A stretch of 36,239 bases of DNA from Acidimicrobiia bacterium (GTDB lineage Bacteria > Actinomycetota > Acidimicrobiia > Acidimicrobiales > Aldehydirespiratoraceae). The translations under genes and the position numbers were made by a program. Shown piece by piece: positions 6,657 to 15,075 of this stretch (position 1 is its first letter; every line of letters starts with the position of its first letter). Under the pieces are notes generated by a model, which saw only the letters and a program-made list of their open reading frames with translations, made no database searches and was not told where the DNA came from. The stretch covers positions 1 through 36,239 of the forward strand of contig JAHQYN010000023.1 in assembly GCA_024421085.1 (NCBI GenBank), in the 5' to 3' direction.

Positions 6657-8282
6657 TCAGTGGGCGTCGAGTCGGCGGAGTACGACTGCCCAGGTGAGGA
6701 CCGAGCTGACCGCTACCAGGGCGAGCGAGGCGACCGCCCCCTGAGCGAGGGCCCCCCGTTCGCCGGCAGCCCACACCTCAGTCGCGAGCGTGTCGAAACC
6801 GATGGGTGCGAGCAGCAGCGTGGCCGGCAGTTCCTTCATGGTCGAGAGCATCACCAGGCCGGCTCCGGCAAAAAGGCCCGGCGCCATCAACGGCAGCTCA
6901 ACGGTGAAGAGGCGACGCGACCGGTTCGCTCCCAGAGTCGCTGCGGCGTCGCTCATGCTCTCCGCAACCGTCTCCACCGCGACATGGGCGGCCCGACTCG
7001 CCTGGGCGCCGAAGTGCAGGACATAGGCGACGATCAGCAACGGAAGCGTCTGGTACCAGCGTCCGATGAGCGGGGCGTCAATCGCCCAGAACACCAGCGA
7101 CAGGGCGATCACCACCCCTGGAAGCGCGAAGCCCGCCACCACCATGGAATTGGCTGCACCCGCGATCCGGCTCCGATAACGCCCCGTCAGCCAGGCAATC
7201 GGCAGCACCACCGCAATGGCTGCCACCGCGGTGATCAGACCCACCTCGGCAGTGTGCAGCGCCGGGCCCCAAAGACCTCCGACATCGACTCCCAGACCGA
7301 CCGAGTCGATGTCGGTGGTGAGGCCGCGCCAAGCCCAGAACCCGAGCACCGCGACGGGACCGATCAGCGCATTGCTCAGAAATGCGCCAACCACAACCAG
7401 CACCGGGATGCCCCAACCCTTGAGGGGAACGATCAGCGGTTCATGGCTGCGCTTTACCTCCACCTGGGCACGTCGCCGCTCGAGCGCGCGTTCGCCCGTC
7501 ACGACGCACAACGCCGTTGCCCCCAGGATCAGGGCGAGCCCCATCGACCGGGCCTGGTCGAACAGTTGGTCGGCATAGATCTGTTCGGCAAGGGTGCTGT
7601 AGCCGAGCAGCGAGACAGCGCCGAAATCGCTGATCGTGTAGAGGAAGACGAGCATCGTCCCGGCCAACACCGCACTCCAGACCTGCGGCAGCACGACGGT
7701 CACAAAGACGGTCGGCGGCTTGCGGCCGAGCAGACGGGCCGACTCTTCGAGCGACGGTGGAAGCGAAGCCAGCCGGGCCGCCACCGGGAGGTACACGTAG
7801 GGATAGGTGAACAGGGTCAGCACCAGCCAGGCACCGCGGAACCCCTTCATGTCGGGCAGGTCGCTGATGCCCAGCGGCGAGACGAGATCCTCGACCAGAC
7901 CACCGGTCGCGAACCCGGCGATCAGCGCAGTCGCCCCGACGAAGCTCGGGAACACCAGCGGAATCGGGGCGAGGATGCGCCAGACGCCGCGGCCCCGGAT
8001 GTCGGTGCGGATCGTCAACCAGGCCAGGCCCGTGCCGATCACCGCCGCCGCTACCGATACCGCGAACCCGAGCAGCAGGGAGCGGCGCAGCGGATCCCAG
8101 GTCGACTGCGACAACAACAGCGAACCGAGGTCGGTTCCCAGGTCGAGGTTGCGGCTCACGACGTAGGCGAACGGCCCCATGAAGACCACGCCGATCAACA
8201 CCGAGAGGGCCAGCATCGCTGCGGGCGGTCGACGCTTCGATGCTGTCAACCGCCCCGGGTCGGCGATGCCGGAGCCGCGCAT
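6657..8282 (-). CDS. fbpB: Ferric-iron ABC transporter permease (FbpB-like, two fused permease halves)
   Basis: The 541-aa integral membrane protein consists of two BPD_transp_1 halves. Each has an EAA-type loop that contacts the ATPase: ESARLLGRKPPTVFVTVVLP (~190-210) and AAATLGANRSRRLFTVELPL (~440-460). About twelve hydrophobic segments are visible, starting at residue ~23. The duplicated permease in one chain is typical of the FbpB/FutB/AfuB iron family and of ThiP. The upstream binding protein's paired tyrosines favour iron. Its ATG lies one base after the stop of the binding-protein gene, so the two are translated together. Confidence 0.88.
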   Translation of the reverse strand: MRGSGIADPGRLTASKRRPPAAMLALSVLIGVVFMGPFAYVVSRNLDLGTDLGSLLLSQSTWDPLRRSLLLGFAVSVAAAVIGTGLAWLTIRTDIRGRGVWRILAPIPLVFPSFVGATALIAGFATGGLVEDLVSPLGISDLPDMKGFRGAWLVLTLFTYPYVYLPVAARLASLPPSLEESARLLGRKPPTVFVTVVLPQVWSAVLAGTMLVFLYTISDFGAVSLLGYSTLAEQIYADQLFDQARSMGLALILGATALCVVTGERALERRRAQVEVKRSHEPLIVPLKGWGIPVLVVVGAFLSNALIGPVAVLGFWAWRGLTTDIDSVGLGVDVGGLWGPALHTAEVGLITAVAAIAVVLPIAWLTGRYRSRIAGAANSMVVAGFALPGVVIALSLVFWAIDAPLIGRWYQTLPLLIVAYVLHFGAQASRAAHVAVETVAESMSDAAATLGANRSRRLFTVELPLMAPGLFAGAGLVMLSTMKELPATLLLAPIGFDTLATEVWAAGERGALAQGAVASLALVAVSSVLTWAVVLRRLDAH

Positions 8283-8283
8283 G

Positions 8284-9321
8284 CTACTGCTCGATACCGC
8301 TTTCTCGAATCAGGTTGATCGTTCCCAGCAGACCGTCTCCGAGCAGGTCATAGTCGATGGTCTGGGCCGCGTATCCATCGAGCGACGGCAGGTCCGACGG
8401 CGGGGCGACACCCGCGACCAGCGGGTACTCCTGCGTCTGAGTGGCAAAGGTCATCTGTGCATCATCGCTCAGCAGGAACCTCAGAAGCGACTCAGCCGCC
8501 TCGCCGGAATCCGACGATGCCAGCACCGCACCCGCGGTGACGATCACCAGCGAACCGATGTCGTCGACAGGCAGGAAGTGGTTCCTGCTCGCCACGGTAG
8601 GGTCGGCCTCGACCGCTCGGAGGTTGTAGTAGTGGTTGACCAGTCCCATCGGGACCTCGCCGCGCCCGACGGCCTCCACGATCGCTGAGTTCTTGGGATA
8701 GTTGGGGGAGTTGTTCTCGGCCATCCCCACGAGCCAGTCCCGTGTCGCATCGTCGCCCAGTTCGTTGCGCATGGCGGTGACGAAGTCCTGGAACGAACCG
8801 TTGTTGGGTGCCACTCCGACCCTGCCCGCATACTCGGGACCGACCAGGTCGTCAACCGACGTCGGCAGGTCTGCCTGGTCGACGAGGTCGCTGTTGTAGA
8901 CGACGACCCGCACACGCCCGGTCAGGCCGACCCAGGTGTCGTCTCCCGCCGCGAACCCCTGCCCGACCGAGGAGGTGAGTTCGCTGCCGAGCGTGGCCAG
9001 GCGGCCCTCGCCGGCGAGCAGGCCGAGCGCTCCGGGGCTCTGCGAGATGAAGAGGTCCGCCGGGGTGTTGTCGCCCTCGGTCTGGATCAGCAGTGCCAAC
9101 TCCGCGGAGTCGCCGTAACGCACGTCGACGCTGGTCCCGGTCTCAGCGGTGAATTCGTCGACGAGTGGCTGGATCAGTTCTTCGTTGCGCCCAGAGTAGA
9201 GCGTGATGCTGTCGCCTGATCCGTCACCGCTGCCGCAGGCGGTGGCGAACAGCGCCATGCCGAGCAGTACGACGAGGGTGGTTGGGAAGGGCAGATGGAT
9301 TTTCATTGGGCTGGTTTTCAT
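8284..9321 (-). CDS. fbpA: Ferric-iron-binding lipoprotein (FbpA/FutA-like)
   Basis: The 345-aa extracytoplasmic solute-binding protein has a lipobox ending FATAC (C29), so it is a membrane-tethered lipoprotein. The start of the mature domain (ITLYSGRNEELIQPLVDEF) and the hinge sequence LVNHYYNL with adjacent Y231 and Y232 are the iron-liganding signature of the FbpA/FutA family. It delivers Fe(III) to the permease gene that follows after one base. Start: ATG 9319-9321 lies six bases below a TATAGT box, so the mRNA is probably leaderless; a second ATG five codons in is less likely. An iron box sits over the -35 region. Thiamine or phosphonate binding is less likely given the Tyr pair. Confidence 0.88.
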   Translation of the reverse strand: MKTSPMKIHLPFPTTLVVLLGMALFATACGSGDGSGDSITLYSGRNEELIQPLVDEFTAETGTSVDVRYGDSAELALLIQTEGDNTPADLFISQSPGALGLLAGEGRLATLGSELTSSVGQGFAAGDDTWVGLTGRVRVVVYNSDLVDQADLPTSVDDLVGPEYAGRVGVAPNNGSFQDFVTAMRNELGDDATRDWLVGMAENNSPNYPKNSAIVEAVGRGEVPMGLVNHYYNLRAVEADPTVASRNHFLPVDDIGSLVIVTAGAVLASSDSGEAAESLLRFLLSDDAQMTFATQTQEYPLVAGVAPPSDLPSLDGYAAQTIDYDLLGDGLLGTINLIRESGIEQ

Positions 9322-9327
9322 GCGGGG

Positions 9328-9368
9328 ACTATAACCACGATCCCGTCGATGTTAGGCATACCTAACAT
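9328..9368 (-). promoter_or_regulatory. Iron box (DtxR/IdeR type) and leaderless promoter of fbpA-fbpB
   Basis: ATGTTAGGCATACCTAACAT (9349-9368) has perfect 8-bp arms around CATA and matches the TTAGG...CCTAA pattern of DtxR/IdeR operators. Minus-strand TATAGT (9328-9333) serves as the -10, six bases before the ATG, and the operator covers the expected -35. Iron-dependent repression is inferred from the motif and the gene function. Confidence 0.78.
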
Positions 9369-9396
9369 GTGACATCCGTCACAGCACCGATGCGGG

Positions 9397-10515
9397 CTAG
9401 CTGACCGTCTCAGCGACCCGGGCAACCGGCACAGAAGAACTCCCGTAAGCCAGGGTCGACACCCCCGAGTGACCGACCGAGACCTCAGCACCGACTGCGA
9501 ACCTCGGCGCGCCGGTCGCCCGGCTCCTGACCACCGTGCCCCCCGCTAACGCAACGCTGATCAGCGCATCGTGCCCGCAGTAGGCGATCCCGACGACCCG
9601 CCCGCCGTAACCCGACGACAGAACAATCTCCTCAGGGCGCACCAGGACCTCGACCGGGCCACTCACCGAGTTCGCGAGCGGAATGCGTCCGAGCACAGTG
9701 TCGGCCTCCGACCCCTTGGCGTACCCCGCCAACAACTCCGCCTCGCCCACGAACGCTGCCAGCCAGGGATCCGCGGGCCGGTCGTACAACTCAGCCGGCG
9801 TCGCCTGCTGTACCAGCACCCCGTCGCGCATCACAGCCACCTCATCGCCGAGTTCGAACGCCTCAGTCTGATCATGGGTGACGAAGATCGCGGTGATCTC
9901 CAGCTCGCGCAGCAGTTGGGCAACCTCGGACCGCACACCGGCGCGCAGGTTGGAATCCAGACTCGAGAACGGCTCGTCGAACAGCAGAACCGAGGGCCGC
10001 GGCACCAGGGCGCGGGCCAACGCCACCCGCTGCTGCTGTCCGCCCGAGAGCGAACCAGGCAGACGGTCACCGTACTCCTCGAGCCCGACCATCTCCAGCA
10101 TCATCCGCACCGCCTCGCGGCCACGGTCGCTGGTCCGCCCGAACCTGCGCCAACGATGCCCCCGCGGCAACCCGTAGGCCACGTTGGCGGCGACGCTCAT
10201 GTGCGGGAAGAGAGCACCGTCCTGGAACACCAGGCCCACCCGGCGCTTCTCGGGCACCATATGCACGCTGGAACTGGCAACCAGTTGTGAACCAACCCAG
10301 ATCTCGCCCTGCTCGACCGGCTCAAGGCCGGCGATCGCCCGCAGGAAGGTGGTCTTGCCGCAACCACTGGGCCCCAGTATCACCAGATGCTGACCCGGTG
10401 CAGCCACCAGGTCAGCCCCCTTCAACACCGGAACGGAACGGTTCACCCGGAGATCCTTGGCCCGGACCACCAACGCAATCAGCTCAGAGTCGGCACCCGT
10501 GTCCGTGTGAGGCAT
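9397..10515 (-). CDS. fbpC: Iron(III) ABC transporter ATP-binding protein (FbpC-like)
   Basis: The 372-aa cytoplasmic ATPase powers the importer. It shows Walker A GPSGCGKTT (48-56), signature LSGGQQQR, Walker B VLLFDEPFSSLD, the switch His in VTHDQTEA, and a C-terminal TOBE-like region (~260-360: VEVLVRPEEIVL) usual for FbpC/PotA-class subunits. It is the first gene in the transcription direction, but a 75-base gap containing its own iron box separates it from fbpA, so it forms a separately started unit of the same regulon. Its ATG lies inside a second iron box. Confidence 0.9.
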   Translation of the reverse strand: MPHTDTGADSELIALVVRAKDLRVNRSVPVLKGADLVAAPGQHLVILGPSGCGKTTFLRAIAGLEPVEQGEIWVGSQLVASSSVHMVPEKRRVGLVFQDGALFPHMSVAANVAYGLPRGHRWRRFGRTSDRGREAVRMMLEMVGLEEYGDRLPGSLSGGQQQRVALARALVPRPSVLLFDEPFSSLDSNLRAGVRSEVAQLLRELEITAIFVTHDQTEAFELGDEVAVMRDGVLVQQATPAELYDRPADPWLAAFVGEAELLAGYAKGSEADTVLGRIPLANSVSGPVEVLVRPEEIVLSSGYGGRVVGIAYCGHDALISVALAGGTVVRSRATGAPRFAVGAEVSVGHSGVSTLAYGSSSVPVARVAETVS

Positions 10516-10528
10516 GCCTTACATCGTA
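10506..10528 (-). promoter_or_regulatory. Second iron box overlapping the fbpC start codon, with leaderless -10
   Basis: Minus strand TGTAAGGCATGCCTCACA (10506-10523) mirrors the fbpA box (TGTTAGGCATACCTAACA) with weaker arms, and the fbpC ATG is its centre. TACGAT (10523-10528) lies seven bases upstream of the ATG and fits a leaderless -10. A bound repressor would cover the transcription start. Confidence 0.65.
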
Positions 10529-10591
10529 TCGCTGCACGACGGTTTCAACGAATCGTCTGCCGGTCTTGTTCGCTGCGCTCGTCTCGGCGGG

Positions 10592-12658
10592 TCATCCGAG
10601 CAGTTCCGGCAGGGGCTCGCTGCAGACGACGGTCACCCGTTTCGTGGCCCGGGTCAACGCCACATACAGGGACCGGAATCCACAGGTTTCCTCGTCGACG
10701 ATCCGTCGTGGCTCGACCACGACCGCGGCGTCGACCTCGAGGCCCTTGACCAGACGCACCGGAACCACCGTGACCCGCTGGTCGAGACCATGGCGTGTCG
10801 GCCCGCCGAAGGGCAGCTCATGGGCTGCAAAAGCCGCAGTCACGCTCGCAAGCAGCGATACCGGGACGATCACCGCAACGTTGCCCTCCCCGACCTTGGC
10901 AAGCTCCGCTGAAACGACCCCGACCAGGGTCTCATCGGGCGAGTCGCGGACCTCGATGAGTTGCGGATCGTCGCCGTCTGACCGCACGGGCCTCGGGGGG
11001 CGCAACCCCGGCGCGGCGAACGGCAGAATCTTGTTCGCCAACATCATCGTCGGCCCCGGAATCCGGTAACCGACGCTCAGTCCGGCGATCCGAGGCTCGT
11101 GCTTGCTCGGGAACGCCGCTGTCACAGCGCCCCAATCGCTGTTGGCCCACGCACCCGTGGCCTGGGCGATGTCGCCGACGACGGTCAGCGACCCGTTGAG
11201 GGAGCGGCGCGCCACCATGCGCAACTCCATCGGCGAGAGGTCCTGCGCCTCGTCGATGCAGATGTGCCCGTAGGTGCGGACCGCGTCGACCGCACGCTTT
11301 CCCGGACGAGCGCCCAACAGGGCGCGGGCCTCGTCGAGCAACGGTACATCCTCGAAACTCCACACAACCTCATCGGCATGGCTGCTGCGGGGCCGGTGCA
11401 GACGCAGTATCTCCTGTTCGCTGAACGCCCCGCGGTTCGCAGACTTCAACAGCGCCTGCGAACCGAGCAGGTCGTGCAACAGGTGCGCCGGAGTCAACAC
11501 CGGCCACATCCAGTCGAGCGTCTCGCGGACGCCGACATCGTTTCGCATCCGTTCACGCACAACCTGGGGGTCGACCCGCTTGCGGGCGCTCTCGGCAAGG
11601 GTCTCAAAGAACAGGTCTTCGACGATCTTGCGGCCCGCATTGTGGGTCCGGGAACGCCGGCGGGCCACCGCGACGATCCTGGCAGACCCGGCGACGGTGA
11701 TCCGCAACCGCTGCAGACCGAAACCGAACACCTGGTCAGTTCGCAGCCGCCGCTGCCGATTCGACACCGCGGTCGCCAGCACCTCCACCATCCGCGGGTC
11801 GCCCTTGACCCGGGCGGCGCCTTCGTCGTCGAGGCGGTCGACCCGCACCCGGGGCTGCACCAGGTCGGCGAGCACCGCAATGGTCACACCCGACTCACCC
11901 AGCGACGGCAGCACCTGTTCGATGTAGGCGATGAACAGCCGGTTCGGCGCCACGACCAGGACCCCCTGAGACTCCAGCGAAAGCCGGTGGGTGTAGAGTA
12001 GATAGGCCGCGCGGTGCAGCGCCACCACGGTCTTGCCCGTGCCGGGACCACCCTGGACCACCAACAGCCCGGGCATCGGCGCGCGGATGATCTCGTCCTG
12101 TTCAGCCTGGATTGTGGCGACGATGTCGCCGAGCCGCCCGGTTCGGGCCGCCTCCAACGCAGCGATCAGAGCACCCTCGCCCCGCACGGCGGCATCGCTT
12201 GTGTGGTCGGGATCGGCGAGCTCGCCGAACAGCTCGTCGTCGATCCCGAGCAGGGTGCGGCCCCGAGTGGCGAAGAACCGGCGCCGCTCGAGCCCGAGGG
12301 GCTCACGTCCGGTCGCGCGGTAAAAGGGTTCGGAGACCGGCGCCCGCCAGTCGACCACCACCGCGTTCTGGTCGTCGTCCCAGACACCGACCCGGCCGAT
12401 GTAGAAGCGTTCACCGGTCCCTGCGGGATCGATGCGCCCGAACACCAGCGAGCGGTTTCCCAAGTTGAGCCTGCTCAGCCGGTTCAATGCTCCTTGAAGC
12501 ACAGACTCGCGCTCGAAACGGGCCTGGTTGGTGCCGCCTCGGGTCGCCTCGAACATCTCGGTTATCCGCCGCACCCGCTCACGCGAGTCGTCGAGGCAGC
12601 TGTAGGCAGCGTTGAGATGTGCCTGTTCAGCCTCTAGTTCCGGGTGACGTTGCGACAC
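10592..12658 (-). CDS. helD: HelD/HelR-type RNA polymerase recycling ATPase (UvrD-like)
   Basis: The protein has 688 aa with a GTG start. The N-terminal coiled coil (ELEAEQAHLNAAYSCLDD, residues ~7-24) is the arm that enters the RNA polymerase secondary channel in HelD proteins. A UvrD-like P-loop VQGGPGTGKTVVALHRAAYLL (Walker A 203-210) follows, then ICIDEAQDLSP (motif II), GDIAQATG and the C-terminal VALTRATKRV motif. Known relatives (HelD, HelR of Mycobacterium and Streptomyces) pull stalled polymerase off DNA, and HelR can displace rifamycins. Length is close to the actinobacterial class. It is divergent from the patatin gene, and its stop lies 77 bases from fbpC. No rifamycin-associated promoter element was recognised. 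Confidence 0.85.
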   Translation of the reverse strand: MSQRHPELEAEQAHLNAAYSCLDDSRERVRRITEMFEATRGGTNQARFERESVLQGALNRLSRLNLGNRSLVFGRIDPAGTGERFYIGRVGVWDDDQNAVVVDWRAPVSEPFYRATGREPLGLERRRFFATRGRTLLGIDDELFGELADPDHTSDAAVRGEGALIAALEAARTGRLGDIVATIQAEQDEIIRAPMPGLLVVQGGPGTGKTVVALHRAAYLLYTHRLSLESQGVLVVAPNRLFIAYIEQVLPSLGESGVTIAVLADLVQPRVRVDRLDDEGAARVKGDPRMVEVLATAVSNRQRRLRTDQVFGFGLQRLRITVAGSARIVAVARRRSRTHNAGRKIVEDLFFETLAESARKRVDPQVVRERMRNDVGVRETLDWMWPVLTPAHLLHDLLGSQALLKSANRGAFSEQEILRLHRPRSSHADEVVWSFEDVPLLDEARALLGARPGKRAVDAVRTYGHICIDEAQDLSPMELRMVARRSLNGSLTVVGDIAQATGAWANSDWGAVTAAFPSKHEPRIAGLSVGYRIPGPTMMLANKILPFAAPGLRPPRPVRSDGDDPQLIEVRDSPDETLVGVVSAELAKVGEGNVAVIVPVSLLASVTAAFAAHELPFGGPTRHGLDQRVTVVPVRLVKGLEVDAAVVVEPRRIVDEETCGFRSLYVALTRATKRVTVVCSEPLPELLG

Positions 12659-12742
12659 GTTGCAGATGAACTCTCAGAGGTCCCAAACGAATGGGATACT
12701 GCGAATGGGGAGTCATTTAGCCTAGCGCGGCGCAGACGCCCC

Positions 12743-12754
12743 TACGCTGCTGGT
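12743..12754 (+). promoter_or_regulatory. Leaderless -10 (TACGCT) before the patatin-like gene
   Basis: TACGCT at 12743-12748 followed by six bases and the ATG at 12755 decides the start and suggests a leaderless transcript. The ORF track's longer start runs back into the divergent helD promoter region. Confidence 0.5.
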
Positions 12755-13705
12755 ATGTTCACAGTCGGACTGGTTCTCGGAGCAGGCGGAGCGGTCGGCG
12801 ACCCCTGGCATTGCGGGGTGCTGTCACGTCTGGAGTCGGAGGTGGGCTGGGATCCGCGTGAAGCGGACCTGATCGTCGGCACCTCGGCGGGTGCGTTCAC
12901 CGCCGTCGGCCTCCGCAGCGGAATTTCAGCGGCTGACCGGGTGGCGCGGTTCCGTGACGAGCCGGTGAGCCCGCAAGCCGCCGAGACCTATTCGAGGGTC
13001 AGCACCGAATTCGACGAACCCGCCGTTGAGCGGGACTGGCGGCCGCTCTCAGTGGAGATGTCGCTCAAGGCGCTGTGGCCCCCCTGGAAGCTGGACCCGG
13101 TCCGGGCCGCGCTCGGGGTCGTCCCGCGGGGCACCCGCTGCGGCATCACCTCCCAGAAACGCATGAACGAACTCCACCCTGGCCGCTGGACGAAAATGCC
13201 GACCTGGATCGTTGCGGTGCGCGCCGGCGACGGCCGCCGCATCGTTTTCGGGCGCGACGACGTGCGGGGCACGATCGGCCAGGCGGTACAGGCGTCGTCC
13301 GCGGTGCCGGGCGTGTATGTTCCGGCGCAGGTCGGCGAGGTCGAATACATAGACGGCGGCGTGCACTCCGCTACCAACGCAGACCTCACCGCGACGCTCG
13401 GCTTCGACGTTGTGATCGTCTCCTCGGCAATGACCGGGGGCAGCGGCCTGCTCGGTTGGGTCACCAATCCGCTCCGCACCTGGTTCAGCAACAAGCTGAC
13501 AAGCGAGGTCGACGAGGTGCGGCGCCACGGCACCGCAGTCGTGGTGATCGAGCCTCACCCCGACACGCTCGAAGATTTCTCCGACGACGACGCTGGCCGG
13601 CGCCGACAGGCCGTGCGCGCCGGTGAGACCGCGGTTGACCGGCTCCTGGAGACCCCGACCGGGGTCGGCCTGCAGGCGCTGATCCAACAGGGGAAGCACG
13701 GCTAG
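12755..13705 (+). CDS. Patatin-like phospholipase / serine hydrolase
   Basis: The 316-aa protein has all patatin landmarks: an oxyanion glycine loop LGAGGAVGDPWHCGVL (~8-23), nucleophile elbow GTSAG (S44), and the dyad Asp in YIDGGVHSATN (D200, DGG). Patatins hydrolyse acyl groups from lipids. The N-terminus is not a signal peptide, so the enzyme is probably cytosolic or membrane-associated. Substrate is unknown. It ends one base before the GTG of hemE, so the two are probably co-transcribed, although no functional link to heme synthesis is evident. Confidence 0.88.
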   Translation: MFTVGLVLGAGGAVGDPWHCGVLSRLESEVGWDPREADLIVGTSAGAFTAVGLRSGISAADRVARFRDEPVSPQAAETYSRVSTEFDEPAVERDWRPLSVEMSLKALWPPWKLDPVRAALGVVPRGTRCGITSQKRMNELHPGRWTKMPTWIVAVRAGDGRRIVFGRDDVRGTIGQAVQASSAVPGVYVPAQVGEVEYIDGGVHSATNADLTATLGFDVVIVSSAMTGGSGLLGWVTNPLRTWFSNKLTSEVDEVRRHGTAVVVIEPHPDTLEDFSDDDAGRRRQAVRAGETAVDRLLETPTGVGLQALIQQGKHG

Positions 13706-13706
13706 C

Positions 13707-14858
13707 GTGGTCGGCGTGGTCCCCAGCAGCGCATTCCCCACCGGCGCAATCCCCAGCGGCGCATTCCCCGCCGGCGTGGTCCCCAGCGGCGCATTCCCCA
13801 GCGGCGCATTCGACGACCATTGCTTCATCCGGGCCTGCCGGGGCCTGCCCCATGAGCGGGTTCCGGTCTGGTTCATGCGTCAAGCAGGACGCTCACTGCC
13901 CGAGTACCGGGCAGTCCGGGGCCCGGGCACGATCCTCGACGCCATCAAGGACCCGGACCGCTCCACTGAGATCACGCTCCAGCCCGTGCATCGCTACGGG
14001 GTCGACGCCGCCATCCTCTATTCCGACATCGTCGTGCCCGTCCATGCGGTCGGTTTCGGGGTCACGGTCACGCCCGGAGTCGGGCCCGAGATAGCAGAAC
14101 CGTTCCGTTCTGCCGCCGACCTCGAGCGGTTGCGCCCCCTTGATCCTGTTGCCGACACGCCCTATGTGCTCGAGACGGTGCATCAGCTGGTCGACGAACT
14201 CGACGTGCCGCTGATCGGGTTCGCGGGGGCACCGTTCACTGTGGCGTCGTATCTGATCGAGGGGCGCCCGTCGCGCGACTATCTCAACACCAAGTCGCTG
14301 ATGTACAACGACGAGCATCTCTGGCACTCGCTGATGGACCGGTTGGCCGACCTCGCCATCGCTTCGCTGACCTCGCAGATCGACAGCGGGGCAACGGCTG
14401 TGCAGTTGTTCGACTCCTGGGCGGGGGCTTTGTCGCCGGACCAGTATCAGCGCTACGCCGCGCCGCATTCGCAGAAGGTGCTCGGCGCGGTCGAGCAGAC
14501 CGGCGTGCCCCGGATCCACTTCGGGGTCAACACCGGCGAACTCCTGGAACTGATTCATGGCGTCGGCGCCGACGTCGTGGGCATCGATTGGCGTGTCCGG
14601 ATCGACCGGGCCCGGGCCCGTCTCGGCGGCTCGGTCGCGCTGCAGGGCAACCTCGACCCGGCCGCGGTGATCGCCGGGGTCGATGCCGCCGTCTCGGGAA
14701 CCCGCGAGGTTCTGGCGTTCAATGCCGGTAACCCGGGCCACGTCTTCAATCTCGGCCACGGTGTGCTGCCTGCGAGTGATCCCGACGTGCTGAGCGAGGT
14801 GGTGAGGGTCGTTCATGCCGAGGGGACGGTCGGGCTGGCCGATCCGGAGCCGCAGTGA
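13707..14858 (+). CDS. hemE: Uroporphyrinogen decarboxylase with a repeat-encoded N-terminal extension
   Basis: The 383-aa enzyme removes four carboxyl groups from uroporphyrinogen III to give coproporphyrinogen III. Family motifs are VWFMRQAGRSLPEYR (the RQAGR substrate loop), FAGAPFTVASYLIEG, HFGVNTGELL and GNLDPAAV. Residues ~5-35 are six five-residue repeats of the form (F/V/I)P(S/T/A)GA, absent from ordinary HemE proteins; the conserved enzyme begins near DDHCFIRACRG. The start is uncertain: GTG 13707 has AGGGGA about 12 bases upstream, while in-frame GTGs at 13716 and 13776 would shorten the repeat tail. The TGA overlaps a GTG (GTGA) that opens a duplicated hemY 5' fragment. Confidence 0.92.
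   Translation: MVGVVPSSAFPTGAIPSGAFPAGVVPSGAFPSGAFDDHCFIRACRGLPHERVPVWFMRQAGRSLPEYRAVRGPGTILDAIKDPDRSTEITLQPVHRYGVDAAILYSDIVVPVHAVGFGVTVTPGVGPEIAEPFRSAADLERLRPLDPVADTPYVLETVHQLVDELDVPLIGFAGAPFTVASYLIEGRPSRDYLNTKSLMYNDEHLWHSLMDRLADLAIASLTSQIDSGATAVQLFDSWAGALSPDQYQRYAAPHSQKVLGAVEQTGVPRIHFGVNTGELLELIHGVGADVVGIDWRVRIDRARARLGGSVALQGNLDPAAVIAGVDAAVSGTREVLAFNAGNPGHVFNLGHGVLPASDPDVLSEVVRVVHAEGTVGLADPEPQ
13719..13808 (+). repeat. Six tandem 15-bp repeats in the 5' end of hemE
   Basis: Six in-frame 15-base units related to TCCCCAGCGGCGCAT encode VPSSA, FPTGA, IPSGA, FPAGV, VPSGA and FPSGA. They start 12 bases after the proposed GTG start and end just before the conserved HemE sequence. Confidence 0.9.
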
Positions 14859-15075
14859 ACGACCGGACCCTGATAATCGGCGGGGGAATCACCGGCCTGT
14901 CCGCGGCCCACCAACTTCACCGACGGGGCGGGGACTTCGTGAGGGTCGTTCACGCCGAGGGGACGGTCGGACCGGCCGATCCAGAGCCGCAGTGAACGAC
15001 CGGACCCTGATAATCGGCGGCGGAATCACCGGGCTGTCCGCGGCCCACCAACTTCACCGCCAAGGCAAGGACTTT
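14802..15075 (+). repeat. 137-bp imperfect tandem duplication across the hemE-hemY junction
   Basis: Copy 1 starts at 14802 and copy 2 at 14939, both opening GTGAGGGTCGTTCA; the period is 137 bases. Each copy contains the last ~57 bases of hemE, the GTGA stop/start overlap and the first ~80 bases of hemY. By eye about 11 positions differ, five of them clustered at the 3' end (CGACGGGGCGGGG versus CGCCAAGGCAAGG). Confidence 0.93.
14855..14995 (+). pseudogene. Duplicated 5' fragment of hemY, a 46-codon open frame
   Basis: Starting at the GTG overlapping the hemE stop, the frame reads the first 28 residues of HemY (MNDRTLIIGGGITGLSAA..., the FAD dinucleotide fold). It then runs through the duplicated hemE tail in a new frame (VRVVHAEGTVGPADPEPQ) to a TGA overlapping the GTG of the full hemY. 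It is too short to be an enzyme. It could act as a translated relay coupling hemE to hemY. Confidence 0.7.

Noticed and set aside
6519-8318. 599-aa plus-strand ORF
   Set aside because: It lies antisense to the fbpB permease, whose two EAA loops and membrane helices are clear. Its Gln/Arg/His-rich, low-complexity translation is typical of a high-GC shadow frame.
14815-14991. Long N-terminal extension of HemY in the ORF track
   Set aside because: The extra 59 residues are an out-of-frame reading of the duplicated junction; homology starts at GTG 14992.
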